Assembly (NCBI GenBank): GCA_023430145.1
Contig: JAEZCD010000210.1
Coordinates: 1-61,815, forward strand
Length of the DNA: 61,815 bases
Direction: 5' to 3'
From: Pseudomonadota bacterium
GTDB taxonomy: Bacteria; Pseudomonadota; Alphaproteobacteria; Rhizobiales; Methylopilaceae
Numbering within the stretch: position 1 is the stretch's first letter; each line of letters opens with the position of its first letter. Under the pieces are notes generated by a model. That model was given only the letters and a program-made list of their open reading frames with translations. It ran no database searches and was not told the origin of the DNA. The position numbers were made by a program, and so were the translations under genes. Of this stretch, positions 16,562 to 24,359 are shown in pieces.

Positions 16562-16577
16562 CCGGCGGAGCCGAGCC

Positions 16578-19500
16578 ATGCGCATCTCCGAGATCTGCAT
16601 CAAGCGGCCGGTCTTCGCCACCGTCCTCAGCCTCGTGCTCGTGCTGATCGGTGCCGTCTCGTACCAGCGGCTGACGGTGCGCGAGTACCCGAGCGTCGAC
16701 GAGCCGGTGGTGTCGGTGGTGACCCGCTACCCGGGCGCCTCGGCGCGCATCATCGAGAGCCAGATCACGCAAGTGCTGGAAGGCTCCATCGCCGGCATCG
16801 AGGGCATCGACATCCTGTCCTCGACGAGCCGCGCCGAATCGAGCCGCATCACGGTCCGCTTCGACCTCAGCGTCGATCCGGCGGTCGCCGCGAGCGACGT
16901 CCGCGACCGGGTGAGCCGCGTCCGCGGCCGGCTGCCGGACGAGATCGACGAGCCCGTCATCACCAAGGTGGAGGCGGACGCGCAGCCGATCCTGTTCGTC
17001 GCCTTCACGAGCGACCGCATGTCGCCGCTCGAGCTGACCGACTATGTAGACCGCTACATCTCGAACCGGCTGAAGAACCTGCTCGGCGTCGCCGACGTGC
17101 AGATCTTCGGCGAGCGCCGCTACGCGATGCGCATCTGGGTCGATCGCGAGCGGCTGCCGGCCTACAACCTGACGATCCAGGACGTCGAGGCCGCGATCCG
17201 CGCGCAGAACGTCGAGCTGCCCTCGGGCCGCATCGAGAGTCTCGACCGCGAGTTCACGGTGCTCTCGCGCACCGGCCTGACGACGCCGGAGCAGTTCGGC
17301 AACATCGTCGTCAAGGTCGCCGGCGGCCATCAGGTGAAGCTCCGCGAGCTGGCGCAGATCGAGCTCGGCGCCGCCGACCTCAGGCGCGACAGCCGCTACA
17401 ACGCCCAGCCCTCGGTCACCGTCGGCATCATCAAGCAGGCGGTCGCCAACCCGCTCGAGGTGTCGGAGGCGGTGCAGGGGCTCCTGCCCGAGATCCGCGA
17501 GACGCTGCCGCCGGGCGTGTCGGCCGAGCTCGGCTACGACCAGTCGGTGTTCATCGAGCGCTCGATCGCCGGCGTGTTCCACACCATCCTCGAGGCGACG
17601 CTGCTCGTCGTGCTCGTCATCTTCCTCTTCCTGCGCACCGTCCGCGCCTCGATCATCCCGATCGTCACCATTCCGGTGTCGCTGATCGCCACCTTCGCGC
17701 TGATGTTCGCGATGGGCTTCACCATCAACACGCTGACTCTGCTCGCCATGGTGCTGGCGATCGGTCTCGTCGTCGACGACGCCATCGTCGTCCTCGAGAA
17801 CATCTACCGGCACATCGAGGACGGCATGCCGCCGAAGGCGGCGGCGATCCGCGGCTCGGCCGAGATCGGCTTCGCCGTCGTCGCCATGACGCTGACGCTC
17901 GCCGCCGTCTACGCCCCGGTCGCCTTCGCGCAGGGCCGCACCGGGCGGCTGTTCACCGAATTCGCGCTGACCCTCGCCGGCGCCGTGCTGGTCTCGGGCT
18001 TCGTCGCGCTGACGCTGACGCCGATGCTGTGCTCGCGGCTGCTGAAGCGGCACCATTCGCACGGCTGGTTCTTCCGCTTCCTGGAGAACGGCCTCGACCG
18101 GCTCGAGTCCGGCTACCGTCGGCTGCTCGTCGCCACCCTGCACGTGCGGCCGCTGGTGATCCTGCTCGCGCTCTTCGTCGCCGGCGCCGGCGTCTACCTG
18201 TTCGCCAACATCCGCTCGGAGCTGACGCCGATCGAGGACCGCGGCGTCGTCACGGTCCGCGGCACCGCGCCCGAAGGCTCCACCATCGACTACACCTCGC
18301 GTTACGCGCGCGAGGTCGAGCGCACGCTCTTGGCGCTGCCCGAGGTCGCCGGCGCCGTCATCATCGCCGGCGCGCCGGAGGTCACCGGCATGTTCGGCTA
18401 TGCGCGGCTGAAGCCCTGGGAGGAGCGCGACCGCAAGCAGCAGGACGTCACCGCCGAGCTGCAGCCCAAGCTCGGCCGCATCCCTGGCCTGACCAGCTTC
18501 CCGGCCAACCCGCCCTCGCTCGGCCAGCGCGGCTTCGGCAAGCCGGTGCAGCTGGTCGTCCAGACCTCGGGCACCTATGCCGAGCTCGAAAAATTCGTCG
18601 ACGCCATGCTCGACAAGGCGCGCGAGAATCCGGGCCTGCTCAACGTCGATACCGACCTCATCCTCAACAAGCCGGAGATCGAGATCACCCTCGACCGCGC
18701 CAAGATCGCCGACCTGAGACTCGACGTGTCGGCCGTCGGGCGGACGCTGGAGACGCTGCTCGGCGGCCGCCAGGTGACGCGCTTCGAGATCGACGGCAAG
18801 CAGTTCGACGTCATCGTCCAGCTCGCCCAGGCCGACCGGGCGACGCCGGACACGCTGCAGACCATCTTCGTCCGCTCGCCCGGCGGCGAGATGATCCAGC
18901 TGTCGAACATCGTCCGCATTCGCGAGACGACGGCGCCGCGCGAGCTCAACCGCTTCAACCAGCTGCGCGCGGCCGAGATCAACGCCAACCTCGCGCCCGG
19001 CTACACGATGGGCGAGGCGATCGACTATCTCGAGCGGACGGCCCGCGAGGTGCTGCCGACCGGCACGCAGATCGACTTCAGCGGCCAGAGCCGTGAGTTC
19101 AAGGCCTCGAATCAGAGCCTCAGCCTGATCTTCGTGCTGGCGATCGTCTTCATCTTCCTCGTGCTGGCGGCCCAGTTCGAGAGCTTCGTCGACCCCGTCA
19201 TCATCCTCCTCACCGTGCCGCTCACCATGACCGGCGCCCTCGGCGCGCTCTATCTCGCGGGCGGCACGCTCAACGTCTATTCGCAGATCGGCCTCATCAC
19301 TCTCGTCGGCCTGATCACCAAGCACGGCATCCTGATCGTCGAGTTCGCCAACCAGCGGCAGGCCGACGGCCGGCCGGTCCGCGAGGCGGTGATCGAGGCG
19401 GCCGTCCTGCGCCTGCGGCCGATTCTGATGACCACCGGCGCCATGGTGTTCGGCGCCGTGCCGCTCGCCCTCTCCACCGGCGCCGGCGCCGAGAGCCGCC

Positions 19501-19649
19501 AGCAGATCGGCTGGGTGATCGTCGGCGGCATGACCCTCGGCACCATGCTGACGCTGTTCGTGGTGCCGAGCGTCTACACCTATCTCCGCCGCGGACGCAC
19601 CGAGGAGCCGGCCGAGCTGCGCGTCCCGGACGCGACGCCGGCGGAGTAG
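16578..19649 (+). CDS. RND multidrug efflux permease (HAE1 family)
   Basis: 1023 residues from ATG 16578, full length for the family. Starts MRISEICIKRPVFATVLS with the first helix, then a large periplasmic loop, then the first helix bundle. Asp400-Asp401 in GLVVDDAIVVLENIYRHIE are the proton-relay pair. The second half repeats the layout, starting around TLHVRPLVILLALFVAG and ending with QIGWVIVGGMTLGTMLTLFVVPSVYTYL. It is an inner membrane proton antiporter that, with the preceding adaptor, exports drugs or other amphiphiles. No local regulator is present, so inducers cannot be guessed. Confidence 0.95.
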   Translation: MRISEICIKRPVFATVLSLVLVLIGAVSYQRLTVREYPSVDEPVVSVVTRYPGASARIIESQITQVLEGSIAGIEGIDILSSTSRAESSRITVRFDLSVDPAVAASDVRDRVSRVRGRLPDEIDEPVITKVEADAQPILFVAFTSDRMSPLELTDYVDRYISNRLKNLLGVADVQIFGERRYAMRIWVDRERLPAYNLTIQDVEAAIRAQNVELPSGRIESLDREFTVLSRTGLTTPEQFGNIVVKVAGGHQVKLRELAQIELGAADLRRDSRYNAQPSVTVGIIKQAVANPLEVSEAVQGLLPEIRETLPPGVSAELGYDQSVFIERSIAGVFHTILEATLLVVLVIFLFLRTVRASIIPIVTIPVSLIATFALMFAMGFTINTLTLLAMVLAIGLVVDDAIVVLENIYRHIEDGMPPKAAAIRGSAEIGFAVVAMTLTLAAVYAPVAFAQGRTGRLFTEFALTLAGAVLVSGFVALTLTPMLCSRLLKRHHSHGWFFRFLENGLDRLESGYRRLLVATLHVRPLVILLALFVAGAGVYLFANIRSELTPIEDRGVVTVRGTAPEGSTIDYTSRYAREVERTLLALPEVAGAVIIAGAPEVTGMFGYARLKPWEERDRKQQDVTAELQPKLGRIPGLTSFPANPPSLGQRGFGKPVQLVVQTSGTYAELEKFVDAMLDKARENPGLLNVDTDLILNKPEIEITLDRAKIADLRLDVSAVGRTLETLLGGRQVTRFEIDGKQFDVIVQLAQADRATPDTLQTIFVRSPGGEMIQLSNIVRIRETTAPRELNRFNQLRAAEINANLAPGYTMGEAIDYLERTAREVLPTGTQIDFSGQSREFKASNQSLSLIFVLAIVFIFLVLAAQFESFVDPVIILLTVPLTMTGALGALYLAGGTLNVYSQIGLITLVGLITKHGILIVEFANQRQADGRPVREAVIEAAVLRLRPILMTTGAMVFGAVPLALSTGAGAESRQQIGWVIVGGMTLGTMLTLFVVPSVYTYLRRGRTEEPAELRVPDATPAE

Positions 19650-20157
19650 CGGAATCGACCGCGCCCAGGCCGGCGAGCCCCGGCCCGGTGACGGCGCGCC
19701 GCCCCAATTCCGCCGCCGCGCAAGGGGGGCGCCGCCCCCCGGCTACTGGTGAGGAGGGGGCCTGTGGACAAGCGCCGCTCCTGCAACCGCGCGCCCTCGC
19801 GGGGCGCCCGGAGCGCACCGGACTCTCACGGCTAAGCTTTTGATCGGCAAGAAAGTCCCCGTCCGGGTAGCGCCCGCGCGGCCGGCAGCGATCGCCTCCC
19901 TGGCCACTGCAAAGCTCGTGACCTTTTCGACACACAGCTTTTGGAACAGCGCCCGGAGGGCCTTCGGAGGGCGTTATCTCGTTGCGCGCAAACGCGGCAT
20001 GACTATGGTCGAACTGCGACAGGGGGGCGCCCCGGTCGTCTCGCTCATCGGGGACCCTGGTGGACGAGCTCGCGGGGACGAGGGACGCTCCGACGGCCGG
20101 CTATCGGCCCAGGGTTCTAGCCGGCTCCTCGAGGGTCTCGAAACGTTGGAGGAAAGA
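19650..20157. other. 508-base gap between RND pump and first porin
   Basis: No convincing gene is seen. A GC-only hairpin, GGGGGGC-GCC-GCCCCCC (19724-19740), lies 75 bases after the pump stop but has no T run. The last 40 bases carry GGGTCTCGAAACGTTGG just before the porin ribosome binding site, an element shared with the second porin (GGGTCTCGAACGTT at 21804-21817). A promoter for the porin should lie here, but no clear -35/-10 pair was identified. Confidence 0.5.
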
Positions 20158-21438
20158 ATGAAGCTGTTTACGAGCCTCTTCCTCGGCTCCGCGGCGGGTC
20201 TCGCTGCGGTGGCGGGTGCACAGGCTGCCGACCTTCCGATGGCGGAACCGGTCGAATACGTGAAGGTCTGCGACACCTACGGAACGGGGTTCTTCTACAT
20301 CCCCGGCTCGGAGACCTGTCTGCGGGTCAGCGGCCTGGTCCGTGCTGAATACCTTTGGTACGAAGAGCCGAAGCGCAAGAAGGACGGCAACTACAACGTC
20401 AACGATCTCGCCTTCCGGGCTCGTGGCCGCGTGAACTTCGACGCCCGCACGGCGACGGAATACGGGCTTCTGCGTAGCTACATCCGCTACCAGATCGACA
20501 CCCGCACCCTGCCTTCCGGCACCGGTGGCGCGCTGCTCGACAAGGCCTACATCCAGTTTGCTGGCGCGACGGTCGGCTTGAACGACTCGATGTTCGACTT
20601 CAAGCCGTATCCCTCGTACTCCGGCATGCTGGTCTCGGATATCACGACCCTGATGGCGGCCTATACCGCCCAGTTCGGCAACGGCTTCTCGGCGACGATC
20701 GCTGTCGAAGACAAGACCTACCGCGACTCGGGCAAGACCCTCGACGGCTTCACCCAGGTGCCCTTCGGCGCCACGACGAAGCCGATGCCGTTCAACCAGG
20801 GCGGCCAGGTCGTTCCGGACCTCGTCGGTAACCTGCGGGTCGAGCAGGGCTGGGGTGAGGCGAAGTTGTCGGCGGCTGGACATCGCGTCCAGAGCGGCAA
20901 CCGCGAAGAGTGGGGCTGGGCGGTCCAAGGCGGCGTGCTCGTCAATCTCCCGATGCTCGGCGAGAACGACTATGTGTACGCCAGCGGTGCCTTCGGCTCG
21001 GGCGCTCTCAGCTACATCATCTCGGGTCAGGACAACGGCTTTGGCGGCACCTTCGCTCCGCTGAGCGGCCTGCCGGAGAGCGACTACATCCGCAACCCGG
21101 GCAGCAACAAGATCAAGCTGACCGACGCCTGGAACGTGAACGGCGGCTTCGTCCACCGGTTCAACCCGAATTGGCGGGTCACCTTCGCGGGGTCGTATGC
21201 TGACGTCGACTACCAGGGCAAGGTGCTCGGCTTCAATCCGGACTGGACCGCCGGTCAGTTCGCCGGTCAGTTGATCTGGACGCCTGTGCGCAACCTCGAT
21301 ATCGGCGTGGAAGTGGACTACACGCAGATCTTCGACGGCGCGCAGAAGTTCCAGCGGGGCGGCGGCTACGACAACTCGCGGCCGAACGGTCAGAAGGAGA
21401 CTTGGGGCGCCCGTATGCGTGTCGAGCGCCAGTTCTGA
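20158..21438 (+). CDS. outer membrane porin, Hyphomicrobiales Porin_2 type (copy 1)
   Basis: 426 residues from ATG 20158, preceded by GGAGGAAAGA. Signal peptide MKLFTSLFLGSAAGLAAVAGAQA is cleaved before ADLP. The mature start VEYVKVCDTYGTGFFYIPGSETCLR, with its two Cys, is typical of rhizobial porins. The remainder is beta-barrel with alternating aromatic residues, and the last residue is Phe (VERQF), the usual signal for outer-membrane insertion. It forms a general diffusion pore. Codon usage shows more T-ending codons than the neighbours. A strong terminator follows, and a close paralogue lies 391 bases downstream. Confidence 0.95.
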   Translation: MKLFTSLFLGSAAGLAAVAGAQAADLPMAEPVEYVKVCDTYGTGFFYIPGSETCLRVSGLVRAEYLWYEEPKRKKDGNYNVNDLAFRARGRVNFDARTATEYGLLRSYIRYQIDTRTLPSGTGGALLDKAYIQFAGATVGLNDSMFDFKPYPSYSGMLVSDITTLMAAYTAQFGNGFSATIAVEDKTYRDSGKTLDGFTQVPFGATTKPMPFNQGGQVVPDLVGNLRVEQGWGEAKLSAAGHRVQSGNREEWGWAVQGGVLVNLPMLGENDYVYASGAFGSGALSYIISGQDNGFGGTFAPLSGLPESDYIRNPGSNKIKLTDAWNVNGGFVHRFNPNWRVTFAGSYADVDYQGKVLGFNPDWTAGQFAGQLIWTPVRNLDIGVEVDYTQIFDGAQKFQRGGGYDNSRPNGQKETWGARMRVERQF

Positions 21439-21467
21439 TCTGATACCTCCGACGTTTCACCTTCGAG

Positions 21468-21500
21468 CCCCGGCGCCTCTCGGCGCCGGGGTTTTTCTTT
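21468..21500 (+). terminator. intrinsic terminator after porin copy 1
   Basis: CCCCGGCGCC (21468-21477), a four-base loop TCTC, and GGCGCCGGGG (21482-21491) form a perfect 10-bp stem, followed by TTTTTCTTT. This is a textbook rho-independent terminator 30 bases after the porin stop. Confidence 0.95.
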
Positions 21501-21829
21501 GTGCAGACCTGTCCTTCGCTCCCGGGATCCTCGCGGTCGTGCCTAGGCCGCCTCGAAGCTCGGCTGATTCGCTCGAGCTCGTGAGCGAGAAGGGGCGGCA
21601 CGCATCGCTGCGTTAAGGCCTTTCGTATCGCGTGCGGCAATGCTGCGGTGCACAAGGGGACGTCTCGAGGCACGTGCCTACAAAATGAGCGCGACTTGTT
21701 CGTCACACCCGCTCGCGTACTGCATTGCACAGGCTCTTCGGCGGCCGTCGGCCATTGCACGCGGGCGGCGTCGGATTATCCTGACTGCAGCTGAGGCTCT
21801 TTCGGGTCTCGAACGTTCTGGGGGCTACA
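21501..21829. other. leader region of porin copy 2
   Basis: No gene is seen between the terminator and the second porin start. The 3' end carries GGGTCTCGAACGTT (21804-21817), matching the sequence at the same distance from the start in copy 1. This suggests a shared leader or regulatory element duplicated with the gene. The ribosome binding sequence (GGGGG before the start) differs from copy 1. A promoter must lie here but was not resolved. Confidence 0.45.
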
Positions 21830-23107
21830 ATGAAGCTGATCACGAGCCTGGTTCTCGGTGGCGCTGCGGGTCTCGCCGCAGTCGCGGGAGCGCAGGCTGC
21901 CGACCTGCCGATGGCGGAGCCGGTCGAGTATGTGAAAGTGTGCGACACCTACGGGACGGGGTTCTTCTACATCCCGGGCTCGGAGACCTGCCTGCGCATC
22001 AGCGGCCTGGTGCGCGCCGAATATCTCTGGATGGAAGAGCCGAAGCGTAAGAAGGACGGCAACTACAACACCAACGATCTCGCCTTCCGGGCGCGCGGCC
22101 GCGTCAACTTCGACGCCCGCACGGCGACCGAGTACGGGCTGCTGCGCAGCTACATCCGCTACCAGATCGATTCGCGGACGGGGCCCTCGACCGGGGGCGC
22201 GCTGCTCGATCAGGCCTACATCCAGTTCGCGGGCCTGACCGTTGGCTACACGGACTCCATGTTCGACTTCAAGCCGTACCCGTCCTACAGCGGCATGCTC
22301 GTCTCGGACATCGTGACCCTGATGGCCGCCTATACGGCGCAGTTCGGCAACGGCTTCTCGGCGACCATCGCCGTCGAGGACAAGACCTATCGCGACTCGG
22401 ACAAGAACCTGAACGGCTTCACGCAGGTGCCCTTCGGCGCCACGACGAAGCCGATGCCGTTCAACCAGGGCGGCCAGGTGGTTCCGGACATCGTCGGCAA
22501 CCTGCGCGTCGAGCAGGGCTGGGGTGAGGCGAAGCTGTCGGCGGCCGGGCGCCGCGTGGCGAGCGGCAACCGCGAGGAGTGGGGCTGGGCCGTCCAGGGC
22601 GGCGTGCAGGTCAACCTGCCGATGATCGGCGCGGACGACTACGTCTACGCCAGCGGCGCGTTCGGCTCGGGCGCGCTCAGCTACATCATCTCGGGTCAGG
22701 ACGGCGGCTTCGGCGGCGTCTTCAACCAGATGAGCGGCCTGCCGCAGAGCGACTACATCCGCAACCCGGGCAGCAACAAGATCAAGCTGACCGACGGCTG
22801 GAACGTCAACGGCGGCTTCGTGCACAACTTCAACCCGAACTGGCAGGTCAACTTCTCGGGTTCGTTCGCCGACATCGACTACCAGGGCAAGGTGCTCGGC
22901 TTCAATCCGGACTGGACGGCGGGCCAGTTTGCCGGCCAGCTGCTCTGGACGCCGGTGAAGGATCTGAGCATCGGCTTCGAAGTCGACTACACGCAGATCT
23001 TCGACGGCGCGCAGAAGTTCACCAAGGGCGGCGGCTACACCGGCGCCTCCCCGAACGGCCAGAAGGAAACCTGGGGCGGCCGCATCCGCGTCGAGCGCTC
23101 GTTCTGA
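21830..23107 (+). CDS. outer membrane porin, Hyphomicrobiales Porin_2 type (copy 2)
   Basis: 425 residues from ATG 21830. It is closely similar to copy 1 along the whole length. Visible differences include the stretch around residues 107-110 (one residue shorter), FNQMSGLPQSDY in place of FAPLSGLPESDY, and the C-terminal VERSF. Signal peptide MKLITSLVLGGAAGLAAVAGAQA. The terminal Phe fits barrel insertion. Codon use is more GC-rich than copy 1, so the copies are not a very recent duplication at the DNA level. Such tandem porins are usual in rhizobia and may be expressed under different conditions. Confidence 0.95.
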   Translation: MKLITSLVLGGAAGLAAVAGAQAADLPMAEPVEYVKVCDTYGTGFFYIPGSETCLRISGLVRAEYLWMEEPKRKKDGNYNTNDLAFRARGRVNFDARTATEYGLLRSYIRYQIDSRTGPSTGGALLDQAYIQFAGLTVGYTDSMFDFKPYPSYSGMLVSDIVTLMAAYTAQFGNGFSATIAVEDKTYRDSDKNLNGFTQVPFGATTKPMPFNQGGQVVPDIVGNLRVEQGWGEAKLSAAGRRVASGNREEWGWAVQGGVQVNLPMIGADDYVYASGAFGSGALSYIISGQDGGFGGVFNQMSGLPQSDYIRNPGSNKIKLTDGWNVNGGFVHNFNPNWQVNFSGSFADIDYQGKVLGFNPDWTAGQFAGQLLWTPVKDLSIGFEVDYTQIFDGAQKFTKGGGYTGASPNGQKETWGGRIRVERSF

Positions 23108-23134
23108 TCCGACCACCTCTTTGAATCGCCTTTC

Positions 23135-23165
23135 GAGCCCCGGCGCCTCGGCGCCGGGGCTTTTG
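23135..23165 (+). terminator. intrinsic terminator after porin copy 2
   Basis: AGCCCCGGCGCC (23135-23146) pairs with GGCGCCGGGGCT (23149-23160) and is followed by TTTGCTT. The stem closely matches the copy 1 terminator, showing that the duplication included the 3' region. Confidence 0.92.
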
Positions 23166-23466
23166 CTTGCGCGGATACCACCGGCCGACCGCGGGCGGAC
23201 GCGCGGAGACCGGGGCGGTGCGCCGGAGCGCGCTTCCTTCCTCGTGGCGCAGGCGCGAGGATGGAGCCTTCGCCCTTCGCGCAGGATGACGAAGGAGACG
23301 CCCGGTCGTCCTTGGTTCGGTGGCCGTGGATAGAATCGGCGGGTGGCTGGAGTCGCCCCTGAATGGAGTCGCGCGGGCGGGGAAGCTCCTCGTCGTCCTG
23401 CGGCTCGACCGCAGGACCCAGCCTTCCTTCGCGGCGCGGGGCGGGAAGATGGTGGCCCGGCGGCGA
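23166..23466. repeat. intergenic stretch with family C repeat pieces
   Basis: About 300 bases without a gene. It holds repeat fragments: GCGAGGATGGAGCC...CGCGCAGGATGACGAAGG (about 23249-23292) and CGTCGTCCTGCGGCTCGACCGCAGGACCCAGCC (23391-23424), both of the family C palindrome type. It sits between the convergent porin and hydrolase genes. Confidence 0.65.
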
Positions 23467-24351
23467 TCAGCTCGACGGCAGGCGCTCGACCTCGTCGACG
23501 AAGCGGGCGATTCGGTCGACTGTCGCGGCGTCCTCGAGCAGCGGCGCGTGGCCTTCGTGGGCGACGACCCAGCTGTCGACCCGCGGCAGGCGCTGCTCCA
23601 TCGCCTCGACCGTCTCCGTCGACAACAGATCCGACAGCGCACCGCGGATGACGAGCACCGGCGTCGCTCCGAATCGGTCGAACGCCTCACAGAGCGGCGG
23701 AATGTCCGCCGCCGCGAGATTGTCGGCGAGGCGCGGGTCGTAGCGGAGCGCGAGCCCGCCCGCCTCCTCGCTCCAGGTGAGGCGTGCGCGGCGCTCCCAG
23801 TCGGCCGGCATCAGGGCGGGGAACTGCGCGCCGAGCACGGTGGCGAGCAGCCGCGCTGCCTCCGTCCAGTTCCGCGGCGGCGCCAGCTTGCCGACATAGC
23901 CGCGTATGCGCGCAAGGCCGGCCGGTTCGATCACCGGACCGATGTCGTTCAGCACGACGCCGGCCAACAGCTCCGGGCGCAGCGCGGCGAGCAGCATGGC
24001 GACGAGCCCGCCGCGCGAGGTGCCGACGATCGCGGCGCGACGAATCGCTCGCGCATCGCAGACGGTGAGGACGTCGGCCGCCTCGACGGCCACCGTGTAG
24101 CGGGCAGGGTCGGGATCGCGCGCGGAGCCGCCCCGCCCGCGATAGTCGACGGCGATCACTCGCCGGCCGTCTCGCGCGGACAGCGCTGCGGCGAGCACGG
24201 GAAAGTCATCGGCGGTGCGGGCGAGGCCGGGCAGGCACAGCACCGGCAGGCGCGGCGATACCGCCGAGCCCCATTCGAGCGCGTGCAGAAGCAATCCGTC
24301 CGGCGCCGGCAGATGCAGCGAGCGCGGCTCGTCCGCGCCGGCGATGGCCAT
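23467..24351 (-). CDS. alpha/beta hydrolase
   Basis: 294 residues from ATG 24351. Alpha/beta hydrolase landmarks in order: LCLPGLARTADDFPVLA (oxyanion strand, about residue 38), IAVDYRGRGGSARD, the nucleophile elbow GTSRGG (Ser near residue 110), and HEGHAPLLED with the catalytic His near the end. The acid residue is likely the Asp in RGALSD. Substrate unknown; esterases, lactonases and haloperoxidase-like proteins share these features. It starts eight bases after the lytic transglycosylase stop on the same strand, so it is probably co-transcribed. Confidence 0.87.
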   Translation of the reverse strand: MAIAGADEPRSLHLPAPDGLLLHALEWGSAVSPRLPVLCLPGLARTADDFPVLAAALSARDGRRVIAVDYRGRGGSARDPDPARYTVAVEAADVLTVCDARAIRRAAIVGTSRGGLVAMLLAALRPELLAGVVLNDIGPVIEPAGLARIRGYVGKLAPPRNWTEAARLLATVLGAQFPALMPADWERRARLTWSEEAGGLALRYDPRLADNLAAADIPPLCEAFDRFGATPVLVIRGALSDLLSTETVEAMEQRLPRVDSWVVAHEGHAPLLEDAATVDRIARFVDEVERLPSS

Positions 24352-24359
24352 GGCCGGCC

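Noticed and set aside
16491..19325. Long open frame of about 940 codons on the minus strand opposite the RND pump
   Set aside because: The plus-strand frame encodes a complete HAE1 permease with conserved motifs. The minus frame gives Asp/Glu/Arg-rich low-complexity protein, the usual artefact of high GC in third codon positions.
21439..21829. Small genes between the two porins
   Set aside because: Frames present are short, lack ribosome binding sites, and lie in the leader of copy 2.
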